Positions 1 to 7,012 of a stretch of DNA of 37,168 nt are shown in pieces. The notes below the pieces were generated by a model. That model was not told where the DNA came from. It made no database searches and saw nothing but the letters and a program-made list of their open reading frames with translations. Source of the stretch: a virus; IMG/VR virus record IMGVR_UViG_3300017971_000154, positions 1-37,168 of that record. One strand, written 5' to 3'. The position numbers and the translations under genes are program-made. The first letter of the stretch is position 1; each line of letters opens with the position of its first letter.

Positions 1-123
1 AAATGAATAGGATACTCCAGAACTAAATTGACAATCTCATTTATAAATTTACCTTGCTCTTCAAATATATTGTTAGTATCCAGACTTATTCTCTTGAGGC
101 TGTCTAAAATAATAGTATCTATA
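1..123. repeat. Terminal direct repeat, left copy
   Basis: These 123 bases are identical to 37046-37168. The repeat lies inside the primase-helicase gene, and the reading frame is continuous only when one copy is removed. This is what an assembler leaves at the ends of a circular or circularly permuted molecule. A genuine short terminal repeat on virion DNA is less likely because it would split a gene. Confidence 0.97.
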
Positions 124-1385
124 CCATATTTACGACAAGCGAAATTTAATATATCAAACAAAGTTTCTTTGTCAAGGTGTCCAACCTTGTCAACTAAAAA
201 AAGACTCTCGCCCATATATGATAGTGATAATTCTATATCCTGCCTTGTCATGTCCGGCTTGTCTAAATGTTGCAAAGATAGCCAGTGTAATAATTGAGGT
301 GGTGGCATTTCGAGAGAGCAAACAAGTACTTTTTTACCGTTAGCGATTTCGTTTATTGTAACTTCATTTAAAATACTAGTTTTACCACTATGATTTGATC
401 CCGACCACACGGTCAACTCATTCTGCCTCCAGCCCCTCATTATTTCCTGTAAATTTTCCCATGGCATAGAACTACCATAAAGTTTCTCTTTATTAAAAAC
501 TCGCTCTATTACATCACTGGTGAAGGAATCGGCTTTTTTGATGTTTTCATTGTCGAATTCGTAAGCGTCAGCTACGAAGGGCTTGACATCTATATTATTG
601 ATAAGACAGTCATTAGGATCTTTGCATGGCAATACTACATTTTTAACTCTCCATTTGCCCAGACGATTGGCAATAGTAGCAATATTACTTTGCCCGGCTT
701 TATCGCTATCAAGCACTAAATAGATCGTTTTAAAGCGCTGTAGCCATTCCCATTCGTGTTCTATCCATTGGAGGCCGCTAGTGCCGTCAGGTACGCTCAC
801 AGAGGCTTTAAAGCCCATTTCGTAGAGGCTCATACAATCCTCACTCCCCTCACATATGTATAATTCGTGAGAATCGCCAACCAGATCACGTCCAAATAAA
901 GTTGGCTGGCTACCTTCCTCCTTCCAAAACTTTTTGTCTGCCAATTTGCGATATTTAACACCCACTAATTTACCGTCTCTGATAAAAGGATACATAATAG
1001 ATTTACTATCAGCCTTATATCCCACCTTGAAGTGTTTTACCGTTTCTTCTGATATTCCACGCTTTTCGAAATAATTATACAACTCGTTAACGGGCTTATC
1101 AGAGCTAACTTTGATTTCTTTATAGACTTTTTCTTTTTTCTGAAAGTACGAATCATCTATTGCCCGTCTTGGAGTGTCTCCAAAATGTTTTTGCAGAGTA
1201 ATAAAATTACCTGTAAATCCACAGTTATTTTTCCGCAAACATTGAAACATCCCGGAATCCAGATTCATCGAAAAATCTTCTTCTTTACCACACTGAGGAC
1301 ATGGAAATTTAAGTTCTATCCCGGTACTGGTAGATTTCTCTTTCCAATTTATATTCCTACTTACAAGATATTCGCGTATCTCCAA
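1..1385 (-). CDS. Bifunctional primase-helicase (T7 gp4-like), N-terminal 461 codons
   Basis: This gene makes RNA primers and unwinds DNA at the phage fork. It starts at TTG 1385, with AGGAGG seven bases upstream, runs off the left edge and continues at 37045-36778, giving 550 residues in all. An N-terminal zinc-binding domain is visible (CPQC at about residues 29-32, with further cysteines near 49 and 55). A Toprim domain follows, with ICEGSEDC near 175 and LVLDSDKAG near 222. The RecA-like helicase domain has Walker A GSNHSGKT near 330, SLEMPP near 355 and Walker B IILDS near 425. The length matches phage primase-helicases. No other start is as well supported as the TTG. No polymerase gene is nearby or elsewhere in the genome, so it presumably works with host polymerase. 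Confidence 0.93.
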   Translation of the reverse strand, partial: MEIREYLVSRNINWKEKSTSTGIELKFPCPQCGKEEDFSMNLDSGMFQCLRKNNCGFTGNFITLQKHFGDTPRRAIDDSYFQKKEKVYKEIKVSSDKPVNELYNYFEKRGISEETVKHFKVGYKADSKSIMYPFIRDGKLVGVKYRKLADKKFWKEEGSQPTLFGRDLVGDSHELYICEGSEDCMSLYEMGFKASVSVPDGTSGLQWIEHEWEWLQRFKTIYLVLDSDKAGQSNIATIANRLGKWRVKNVVLPCKDPNDCLINNIDVKPFVADAYEFDNENIKKADSFTSDVIERVFNKEKLYGSSMPWENLQEIMRGWRQNELTVWSGSNHSGKTSILNEVTINEIANGKKVLVCSLEMPPPQLLHWLSLQHLDKPDMTRQDIELSLSYMGESLFLVDKVGHLDKETLFDILNFACRKYGIDTIILDSLKRISLDTNNIFEEQGKFINEIVNLVLEYPIH

Positions 1386-1467
1386 TCTGACACCTCCTTT
1401 TCCTTCCACAACGATCTTTATTGTAAAAAATACAAATAGAACAATCATATATATAACTTACGTACAT
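1357..1467 (-). CDS. Small Cys-rich protein, 36 aa
   Basis: This short ORF starts at an ATG two bases after the stop of the upstream gene (1469) and overlaps the start of the primase-helicase gene by 29 nt. It contains six cysteines, including DCSIC and RCGRKRRC, and resembles the other small Cys-rich proteins of this phage. The primase ribosome-binding site lies inside it, so translation may be coupled. It has no clear ribosome-binding site of its own and its function is unknown. It may be spurious. Confidence 0.4.
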   Translation of the reverse strand: MYVSYIYDCSICIFYNKDRCGRKRRCQIGDTRISCK

Positions 1468-1468
1468 T

Positions 1469-1768
1469 TTAAATTTCTTGCAATACATCACTTATTTTCC
1501 AACCATAATTCATCACAAAAAAATTAACAAATCTCTCTATATACTTTTTATCTTTGCCCGAATATTCCATCATTTCCTTACGTGCTATCTTGCTATTATA
1601 TAAATATTTTACAAGCCATTTTCTATAATAGTCTTCCTGCTTTTGTGTCCAGCTATAGCCCCAATACCAATCATTTTTCATAAAATCTACATTATCATAT
1701 TCAGCACCGACAATGTTGCACATTTTTGTTAATACTATCTTTAAATGTTTAGAAAATTCTTTATTCAT
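1469..1768 (-). CDS. Hypothetical phage protein, 99 aa
   Basis: The preferred start is ATG 1768, preceded by GGAGG with good spacing and one base after the stop of the upstream gene. A longer in-frame reading back to 1930 has no such signal and overlaps that gene. The protein is charged and aromatic, with a Trp-rich centre (NDWYWGYSWTQKQEDYYRKW) and NYGW near the C-terminus. Similar small proteins occur in many phages of low-GC hosts, from general recognition. No function is known to me. It is co-transcribed with the primase-helicase. Confidence 0.75.
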   Translation of the reverse strand: MNKEFSKHLKIVLTKMCNIVGAEYDNVDFMKNDWYWGYSWTQKQEDYYRKWLVKYLYNSKIARKEMMEYSGKDKKYIERFVNFFVMNYGWKISDVLQEI

Positions 1769-1769
1769 T

Positions 1770-2048
1770 TTAGTCCTCCAGTTTAAAATAATATTCATTA
1801 TCGCCAGTAGTGCACTCGACACCAATCTTGAAACAGTTTTTTTTATAGAAATAACAATCTTTGCAACTAGTGTATTCACTATCCCATAATACTTTTTTCG
1901 GCTTAATCTCTTTAAAAATAACTTTGGCATCGTTACACTCTACGTGCTTATTAAACTTGGCTGTGCAGCCATCATCTACGCTGTAAGAATCACAGCCGAA
2001 GCAAGTACCGTTAATTTGAGCTTTTGTTTTTTTATAAAATCTTTGCAT
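1770..2048 (-). CDS. Cys-rich putative metal-binding protein, 92 aa
   Basis: The start is ATG 2048, which follows GAGAGGG at a suitable distance. An ATG 18 nt further upstream lacks a site. Nine cysteines fall in pairs: CFGC, a CTAKFNKHVEC stretch, SCKDCYF and NCFKIGVEC. This suggests one or two zinc-binding knuckles. No enzyme motif is visible. The gene ends one base before the next gene. Its role is unknown. Confidence 0.65.
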   Translation of the reverse strand: MQRFYKKTKAQINGTCFGCDSYSVDDGCTAKFNKHVECNDAKVIFKEIKPKKVLWDSEYTSCKDCYFYKKNCFKIGVECTTGDNEYYFKLED

Positions 2049-2058
2049 GCTACCCTCT

Positions 2059-2369
2059 CTAACCATTATCTTTAATATATTCTAAAACTTTCTCTGCTGC
2101 GATGACCAATTCTCACCATGTTTCGGAAGTATCCATATTAAACCATAATCCACTACAACAATTTTGTACATCATCACCAATAACAAGTGGACATTCTTCA
2201 CATGAATCTATATATTTTTGGCAATATGAGCAATTGCTACCTTGCCAATTTTCATTCAATTCAAGAGCAATTTCAGAGGCCAATACAGTCTTATCTTTAC
2301 CTTTTTTCTCGCCCACTCTATTATCCTTTCGTAATGTTCAATTGATAATTGTTTTGTTGTCTTTTCCAT
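2059..2369 (-). pseudogene. Cys-rich protein gene interrupted by a -1 shift and an in-frame TGA
   Basis: ATG 2369 has a GAGGA site and encodes 23 residues ending IIEWARKK, reaching the heptamer A AAA AAG at 2307-2301. In the zero frame the product ends at 2256. A -1 slip continues in a coherent protein with CSYCQKY, SCEECPL, NCCSGLW and SETW, to a TGA at 2115-2113. Seventeen more sensible codons, ending VLEYIKDNG, follow to TAG 2059. That end gives the tight spacing to the next gene (2048) seen elsewhere here. Alternatively a GTG at 2316 with AAGGA upstream could start the -1 frame alone (67 aa). It is either a decayed gene, a double recoding, or a homopolymer error. Confidence 0.55.
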
Positions 2370-2415
2370 GCTATCCTCTATTTTTATTGTTATAACCTGA
2401 TGTTTTAAATTATTT

Positions 2416-2961
2416 TTAAGGCTTTACCATTACACTATTGTATTTCTTAATTATCTTATTAACATACTTCCAATTTCTATATTTCCAACGCTTGGAATAT
2501 AAACCAGCATTATACATTCTTGCTGCTTCTCTCATGTTGCCCTTCGACTTCTTCATACACTCAGATAAATACCAGCAACCTTTATTTATGTTTCCTTTGA
2601 GTGTTTCGGCTTCTTTAATTACTTTAAAATGTAAAGGCATCACTTGCATGACTCCTATAGCTCCTGCATGGCTTCTAACAGTTAACATTTTACTTAAATC
2701 GTTATTACAGTAATCACCGCTCTCGTATTGAATCACTGAACAGACGAAAACCGGGTCAATACTATATTTTCTAGAACAATCCATAATTATTATATAAGCC
2801 CGGGGTGACATCCAATCATAATGATCTGACAAATTATTATAGTGTGTCATTACCTGTACTTCTGACTTGCTCTGAGTCACCTGTACTGGCATTACCACAC
2901 AAGATACAAGTGTAGCGATGTAAGCAGATATTAGAGCCGATATTATTTTTTGTTCTTTCAT
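2416..2961 (-). CDS. SLT-type lytic transglycosylase, lipoprotein-like
   Basis: This protein probably cleaves the glycan strand of peptidoglycan during lysis or DNA entry. The SLT-fold motifs are in order: the catalytic Glu in VIQYESGDYC near residue 80, AIGVMQVMP near 102-110, and AARMYNAG near 145-152. The N-terminus is a signal-like hydrophobic segment with LVSC (residues 18-21), which fits a lipobox. The start at 2961 has AGGAGG eight bases upstream. The gene sits among replication genes, away from the amidase. A secreted or membrane-tethered form is unusual for a phage and would suit a Gram-negative envelope. Confidence 0.8.
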   Translation of the reverse strand: MKEQKIISALISAYIATLVSCVVMPVQVTQSKSEVQVMTHYNNLSDHYDWMSPRAYIIIMDCSRKYSIDPVFVCSVIQYESGDYCNNDLSKMLTVRSHAGAIGVMQVMPLHFKVIKEAETLKGNINKGCWYLSECMKKSKGNMREAARMYNAGLYSKRWKYRNWKYVNKIIKKYNSVMVKP

Positions 2962-2970
2962 AGTGTCCTC

Positions 2971-3717
2971 CTAGTAGTATTTCATCCAATCTAGATTGCT
3001 GGATGGTTTAGTTTTATTTTCTGACTTATATTTAACTTCTAACTTATCAATTTGTTTTCGTAGTGTGCTGGTACATTGTATATTTTTACGCCAAAATTGG
3101 TCTTTAAATGTCCAGTCTATTATTTTTCTAATATAGTCATAATCAAATCCGTCTTTATTTAACTTCTGTATATGTACAGCGTATTTTTCTACACTTGGCT
3201 TATTTGTATTCCATCTAGTGGGTTTAATATCTACAGGGTAATTTTCAATAAAATACTCTGATAAATCAAGAGCTTCTTTCTCTATCTCTTTCTCTTTCTC
3301 TTTCTCTGGTGGACATTTGTCCTCTATTTGTCCCACCTGTTCTATTTCTATTCTTTTCCTATATTTTGCTTTTCTCTCTGCTTCAGAACTACTTTTGCCC
3401 ACTAAATCTTGTATATCATCTATAAATATTGCACCATTATCTAGAATTTTTAACATTTCCAGCTCTTTAAATATCGGGATTGCTGCCCTGATAGTGTCTA
3501 TATTATGACCTGTTATGGTAGATAGCATTTCCGGGCTATATGGGATTCTATTTTTGTAAAGAAGTCTTCCTTCGTCTTTTAAAGATAATAGACATAACTT
3601 TAAATATAAAGAGCTATATTCATACCCATTAGGCATTGATTCTAATATTTTTATATCTTCTGTATCATAAAATCTATCTTTTAATTTTAGATAGTAATAT
3701 TTTTTATTATCGCTCAT
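2971..3717 (-). CDS. Phage replisome organizer (DnaD-like), 248 aa
   Basis: This is an origin-binding or helicase-loading replication protein. The N-terminal 115 residues match the phage replisome organizer domain, with the typical pattern YYYLKLKDRFYDTEDIKI, then YLKLCLLSLKDEGRL, then a winged-helix segment. A charged linker rich in EKEKEKE follows. The C-terminal part (about 160-240) resembles a DnaB-loader interaction region. The start has GGAGG seven bases upstream. It lies upstream of the primase-helicase in the same transcription direction and probably recruits that or a host helicase. Confidence 0.82.
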   Translation of the reverse strand: MSDNKKYYYLKLKDRFYDTEDIKILESMPNGYEYSSLYLKLCLLSLKDEGRLLYKNRIPYSPEMLSTITGHNIDTIRAAIPIFKELEMLKILDNGAIFIDDIQDLVGKSSSEAERKAKYRKRIEIEQVGQIEDKCPPEKEKEKEIEKEALDLSEYFIENYPVDIKPTRWNTNKPSVEKYAVHIQKLNKDGFDYDYIRKIIDWTFKDQFWRKNIQCTSTLRKQIDKLEVKYKSENKTKPSSNLDWMKYY

Positions 3718-3796
3718 TGATAACCTCCATTATTTCAAAACCTCGTCTAAATATTTCTAAAATCTACTAGAAAACATACAGAAACAATATCCTTTT

Positions 3797-4390
3797 TTAA
3801 GTTTTATTTGTCCCCCATAATTGAATTGCATAATCTATATGAGATTTATATTCTTTAATTTGCTTTTTTGTATATTCATTTTCTGATCCAATTTTTTTGT
3901 AATTTTGAAGCCAGTGATTAACAGTGTGTATTTTACATCCAATTTGTATTTGATTACAAGAAGGAATATATATTAGTCTGTGCCGCGATCCTTTTATCAT
4001 GTAAATATCACCATGTATAAACGATAATTTGGCGACACGTAAATCAGCGTTACTAAAATCAGCGCCACTTAAATCAGCGCCACTTAAATCAGCGCCACTA
4101 AAATTAGCGTTACTTAAATCAGCGTTACGTAAATTAGCGTAACGTATATTAGCGTTACTAAAATCAGCGCCACTAAAATTAGCGTTACTTAAATCAGCGT
4201 TACGTAAATTAGCGTAACGCAAATTAGCGTTACTTAAATCAGCGCCACTAAAATCAGCGCCACTAAAATCAGCGTTACTTAAATCAGCGTTACGTAATTT
4301 AGCGCCACTAAAATCAGCGTTACGTAAATCTGTTTTAATGTTGTCTACTTCTATTATTAACTCTTTAGTGTATTTATTGTATATTTTCAT
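3797..4390 (-). CDS. Pentapeptide-repeat protein, 197 aa
   Basis: The start is ATG 4390 after GGGGGA; an in-frame ATG at 4444 has no site. About 22 pentapeptides of the A(D/N)(L/F)S(N/G) type occupy roughly residues 20-130 and should form a right-handed beta-helix. A non-repeat C-terminal tail of 65 residues contains GDIYMIKGSRHRLIYIPS and a helical end. Proteins of this fold can mimic DNA and bind gyrase, but many have no known role, and the tail is typical of phage versions. A terminator lies upstream, so it needs its own promoter; only a TATAAT box near 4421 is apparent. Confidence 0.85.
   Translation of the reverse strand: MKIYNKYTKELIIEVDNIKTDLRNADFSGAKLRNADLSNADFSGADFSGADLSNANLRYANLRNADLSNANFSGADFSNANIRYANLRNADLSNANFSGADLSGADLSGADFSNADLRVAKLSFIHGDIYMIKGSRHRLIYIPSCNQIQIGCKIHTVNHWLQNYKKIGSENEYTKKQIKEYKSHIDYAIQLWGTNKT
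4037..4330. repeat. 15-bp tandem repeats encoding pentapeptides
   Basis: Around twenty imperfect copies of a 15-bp unit (variants of AAATCAGCGYYACTT) run head to tail. They encode the pentapeptide repeats and are nearly identical in DNA as well as protein, which suggests recent expansion by slippage or unequal recombination. They have no spacers, so this is not a CRISPR array. Confidence 0.9.
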
Positions 4391-4556
4391 TCTGTCCCCC
4401 ATAATTATCATCAAGTTCATTATAATATATCTTAGACTCGCCACGATTAGAATTGCTGTTCGATGCCTTAATTCTTCCCTTATACTCGTCTCGCAAGCTA
4501 TTTATGACAAGCTGTGAGTGGGTAACATAATTCTTCTTCGTCTCTGTAATGTGTTC
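4374..4556 (-). pseudogene. Remnant ORF of 60 codons without a start
   Basis: A frame open from 4556 to TAA 4374 reads as a plausible charged protein (for example KNYVTHSQLVINSLRDEYKG and SNRGESKIYYNELDDNYGG). It overlaps the pentapeptide gene start by 17 nt. No ATG, GTG or supported TTG begins it. In frame upstream lie a TGA and then ATG 4577, which has no ribosome-binding site and abuts the terminator U-run. It looks like the 3' end of a broken gene left between the terminator and the pentapeptide gene. Confidence 0.4.
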
Positions 4557-4577
4557 TCATAATTCCACCAAAAACAT

Positions 4578-4619
4578 AAAAAAAATAGAGGGCGAGCAAG
4601 CAATCACACCCACCCTCTA
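4578..4619 (-). terminator. Rho-independent terminator of the early operon
   Basis: On the minus strand an 11-bp stem (TAGAGGGTGGG with its partner CTCGCCCTCTA, two G-U pairs) closes a 12-nt loop and is followed by eight Ts. It ends the operon that begins at the promoter near 7.8 kb. Confidence 0.88.
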
Positions 4620-4696
4620 AGTTTATTCACATACGAAATTCAAGAAATTTCATTTCTGTAATTAACGGCTTTCCTATTACGTTCATATACACCGCT

Positions 4697-4846
4697 TTAA
4701 GCCAATTCTTTTTTAATCTCTTCTACTATACTGCCATAGTCTTTCGGTACGTATATTGTAGCGCTACAAATTGAACACCACAAAACATATACTTCTTTAT
4801 ATTCTCTAATTGACATTTTGCCATCTGTACAAATTTTGCAATTCAT
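4697..4846 (-). CDS. Zinc-ribbon small protein, 49 aa
   Basis: ATG 4846 overlaps the SSB stop codon (TAATG) and uses the GGAGG embedded in the SSB tail, so the two are translationally coupled. The protein has two knuckles, CKIC near residue 3 and CSIC near 25, as in a zinc ribbon. It is the last well-supported gene before the terminator. Its function is unknown; a role with SSB is only suggested by position. Confidence 0.7.
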   Translation of the reverse strand: MNCKICTDGKMSIREYKEVYVLWCSICSATIYVPKDYGSIVEEIKKELA

Positions 4847-5211
4847 TAGAATATATCCTCCACTTTACTGCTAAAGCTATCTGAGCTCTTAGATTTTTCA
4901 TTAAAAATAAAATTGTCAACTATAAAGACAACTTTAGATCTCTTCTGGCCTTCCTTATTTTCCCATTGATCAACATCAGGTGAGCCCGAAAAGATAAATC
5001 TATCACCTTTTTTAAAATATTTTCCAATATTCTCTGCTGTTTTCCCAAAAGCTTTAATATTATAAAATTTTCCAATTTCCTTGTCATCCTTCTTACTCCA
5101 CTTGTTTACAGCGACACTAAATTCTACAATAGTCATACCTGAATTAGTATTGACTGTTTTGATATCGCTTGAAATTCTGCTTGTTGCAGCTACATTAAAA
5201 ATATCTGACAT
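4846..5211 (-). CDS. ssb: Single-stranded DNA-binding protein
   Basis: This protein coats single-stranded DNA during phage replication and recombination. The OB-fold pattern is clear: an N-terminal strand, VEFSVAVNKW, FYNIKAFGKTAENIGKYFKKG, and GSPDVDQWENKEG. A short acidic tail ends VEDIF, resembling the C-terminal peptide by which SSBs recruit partners. At 121 aa it is a typical phage size. It lies directly downstream of a nuclease and an annealing-protein candidate and overlaps both neighbouring genes by a base or a few. Confidence 0.93.
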   Translation of the reverse strand: MSDIFNVAATSRISSDIKTVNTNSGMTIVEFSVAVNKWSKKDDKEIGKFYNIKAFGKTAENIGKYFKKGDRFIFSGSPDVDQWENKEGQKRSKVVFIVDNFIFNEKSKSSDSFSSKVEDIF

Positions 5212-5378
5212 TAGTTGTCCTCCATTATTTTGTTAATTTTCGCTAAAACTTTTTTAAAGTCTGTAGCTTTTAAATTTATATAGTTTTCACCATATGAAAT
5301 CTCAATAGTATCATATTCAAAATCAAATTCCAAGAGACACCCTCTACTTAAACTAAACGTTTCTCTGACTGGTTTAAT
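5211..5378 (-). CDS. Hypothetical protein with probable ATT start, 55 aa
   Basis: The frame runs to a stop touching SSB. A perfect GGAGG (5390-5386) sits just past the upstream gene's stop, and exactly seven bases later the frame offers ATT at 5378. This is the same spacing used by the TTG start of the primase. The alternative is TTG 5453, which has no good site and overlaps the nuclease gene by 62 nt. The protein has strand-rich sequence (CLLEFDFEYDTIEISYGENY) and no recognisable motif. Confidence 0.6.
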   Translation of the reverse strand: MKPVRETFSLSRGCLLEFDFEYDTIEISYGENYINLKATDFKKVLAKINKIMEDN

Positions 5379-5391
5379 TAGATAGCCTCCA

Positions 5392-6201
5392 TTATTTTTT
5401 AATTTCAGTTCCTTTAAGAGTTTCTGAATTATCAGAGTTTTTGTAAGTTTCAAGATCTTCTTTCCAACAATGATTAGCGTAACTGCAATAACGACATTGC
5501 CATGGACTACTATACATTATATTGTTTTTTTGAAACTTATCTTTTATTTCTCCATTTTTAATGGCGACTTTGAACTCTCTCTCTGGTAACTTGTTATTAT
5601 CTACATAATACTCAATAAGATTTAATTTGTCAAGAAGTTGGTCAAAAGTTATTACACTTTTTTTATTATTATAATAAATACCATCTGCTTTCCTGATAAA
5701 TTCAAACTGTGTTCTATAAGCATTATCTCTACCAAAATAAAACAAATAAAACCTGTCAAAATGCTCAAGCTCCATATACATTATTACTTGCGCAATATCG
5801 CTTTGTTTTGGTTCCTGTTTCTTTTGGATTTCTTTAATACCACGACCGAAACTTGTCTTAATTTCTAGCCCACAAATATCATCATTTGAGGGGTCAATAA
5901 AAATACCGTCCATTCTATATGATATTTCGTATTGCAATATGCGATATTTTTGACGTCCGGCTGTCTCTTGAATTATCTCATACCCCATATGGTCGATAAA
6001 CTCCATTATCATTTCATGGAGAGCATCACCAGCTCTCATTTTCCACATAGCCCCGGCTTCGATTGGATTGGATGGCTTAGTGCTAGTCCACTTATAAAAT
6101 AGCTGTCTCGTGCACTTGGTGACGTCTGAGGGGTAATGACGCTCTCTCTTGCGCCCCTCACCCTCCAAGAGCCACTTGTCTATCTTGTTAATTAGATTCA
6201 T
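5392..6201 (-). CDS. PD-(D/E)XK nuclease, Cas4/RecB-like with four cysteines
   Basis: This is a likely DNA exonuclease. SDVTKCTRQLFYKW near residue 30 supplies the first cysteine. DALHEMIMEF (about 60) provides the upstream His/Glu helix. RMDGIF and then CGLEIKTSFG (about 95-120) give the D...ExK active site. QSDIAQVIMYM (about 135) is the QxxxY-like helix. WQCRYCSYANHCW (about 237-249) carries three more cysteines for an iron-sulfur cluster, as in Cas4 and AddB. At 269 aa it is full length. It lies between an annealing-protein candidate and SSB, suggesting end resection for phage recombination. No CRISPR or Cas1/2 is present, so a CRISPR role is unsupported. Confidence 0.85.
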   Translation of the reverse strand: MNLINKIDKWLLEGEGRKRERHYPSDVTKCTRQLFYKWTSTKPSNPIEAGAMWKMRAGDALHEMIMEFIDHMGYEIIQETAGRQKYRILQYEISYRMDGIFIDPSNDDICGLEIKTSFGRGIKEIQKKQEPKQSDIAQVIMYMELEHFDRFYLFYFGRDNAYRTQFEFIRKADGIYYNNKKSVITFDQLLDKLNLIEYYVDNNKLPEREFKVAIKNGEIKDKFQKNNIMYSSPWQCRYCSYANHCWKEDLETYKNSDNSETLKGTEIKK

Positions 6202-6727
6202 TTTCTATTCCATTAAAAAGATTTTTAACTTTTGCGGCCATATCGGGTTCCCATTTATAGTTCTCTTTTAAGGTAGCTCTTGCCTTATTAGTGCCATTAC
6301 TTTCAGCAATAACTTTTTTTGCTATTTCAAGCGTGCCCTGTTCTTTTTCTGGCGGTGCTTCGTTAATTTCCGAATCGGAATAAAAACCTTGATGATAAAG
6401 CCCCGTGAGTCTTAAAATAACACGGTCGATACATCTCTTATACGCCATAGTATAAATATAGCCAACCATGCTTTTATTTTTAAGCGTAGTTGCTGAAGCC
6501 TCACCTATTACAGGATAAGTTAAATCTCCGCCACTTGCAAACACTGCTACATGATCAACACCACCGATATTAACAAGCTGATTCACGAAATCAATAGATC
6601 CCATATTAAGCTTAAAATGTTCGGCAATCTTTAAACATGTTGTATGTTTTAAAATTTTACTACCGTGTAATTCCCACATTTCATCTTTTTTAATTTCAAA
6701 CGTTTCATCTTTGTATTTTACTATCAT
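6188..6727 (-). CDS. Single-strand annealing protein candidate (Rad52/Erf-like)
   Basis: The start is ATG 6727 after GGAGA; the upstream TTG 6739 is part of that site. The protein has an early GGDLTYPVIGEAS segment, then KSMVGYIYTMAYKRCIDRVI and LRLTGLYHQGFYSDSE. This layout recalls phage Rad52-like/Sak and Erf annealing proteins, in which a conserved helix of the type TMAxKRAxxDxxL precedes the end of the core domain. The C-terminal 50 residues are charged and variable. It is followed immediately by a Cas4-like nuclease and SSB, the usual recombination set. Fold assignment is by pattern only. Confidence 0.5.
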   Translation of the reverse strand: MIVKYKDETFEIKKDEMWELHGSKILKHTTCLKIAEHFKLNMGSIDFVNQLVNIGGVDHVAVFASGGDLTYPVIGEASATTLKNKSMVGYIYTMAYKRCIDRVILRLTGLYHQGFYSDSEINEAPPEKEQGTLEIAKKVIAESNGTNKARATLKENYKWEPDMAAKVKNLFNGIENESN

Positions 6728-6728
6728 G

Positions 6729-6866
6729 TTATTCTCCAATTAGTTTTTTGCATTCTGGACATACGCCGATCATAAACGAGCCGTCACTTGCTACAACTAT
6801 AAGTTTCTGACAATGTGGGCAATAAAATCTTAATGACCACTTTTTATTTTCTCTAATTCTCATCAT
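6729..6866 (-). CDS. Zinc-ribbon small protein, 45 aa
   Basis: The ATG overlaps the stop of the upstream gene (ATGA). Two knuckles, CPHC near residue 16 and CPEC near 36, make a classic zinc ribbon. It ends one base before the start of the annealing-protein candidate. It may bind nucleic acid or a protein partner, but nothing more specific can be said. Confidence 0.7.
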   Translation of the reverse strand: MMRIRENKKWSLRFYCPHCQKLIVVASDGSFMIGVCPECKKLIGE

Positions 6867-7012
6867 AATTTTTCACCTGTCATTTTTTCCCATGCATCGG
6901 GATTATAGTTTTCCATCATTTTAATAATTTGTTTTTCTTCTTCTGTTAATTCTATCTTGATTTTATGCTGCTCTTCAGTATAGATATGCTCAAGTTTTTT
7001 TAGTCCCTCCAT
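6863..7012 (-). CDS. Hypothetical helical protein, 49 aa
   Basis: ATG 7012 has GGAGGG five bases upstream and overlaps the end of the previous gene by 23 nt. A later TTGA start overlapping that gene's stop is possible. The product is strongly helical and charged (ELTEEEKQIIKMMENYNPDAW) with no known motif. It belongs to the early operon. Confidence 0.6.
   Translation of the reverse strand: MEGLKKLEHIYTEEQHKIKIELTEEEKQIIKMMENYNPDAWEKMTGEKL

Noticed and set aside
167-195. TTGACA-like sequences inside the primase-helicase gene and other coding regions
   Set aside because: They lack a convincing -10 box at 16-18 bases and lie within conserved coding sequence, so they are probably chance.
1469-1930. 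Longer 153-aa reading of the 99-aa gene
   Set aside because: The extra N-terminus overlaps another gene, and the internal ATG 1768 has a good GGAGG at the usual position.
2059-2369. Genome-wide reassignment of TGA to an amino acid
   Set aside because: TGA ends several well-packed genes (for example at 6863, 6990, 9582 and 9743), so the in-frame TGA near 2113 is local.
4037-4330. Possible CRISPR array
   Set aside because: The repeats are contiguous 15-bp units with no spacers and encode pentapeptides in a real gene.
4627-4686. 19-aa ORF just before the 4578 terminator
   Set aside because: It has a weak ribosome-binding site, no recognisable sequence and is too short to support.
5392-6201. 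Cas4 as part of a phage CRISPR system
   Set aside because: There is no Cas1, Cas2 or repeat-spacer array; the neighbours are recombination proteins.
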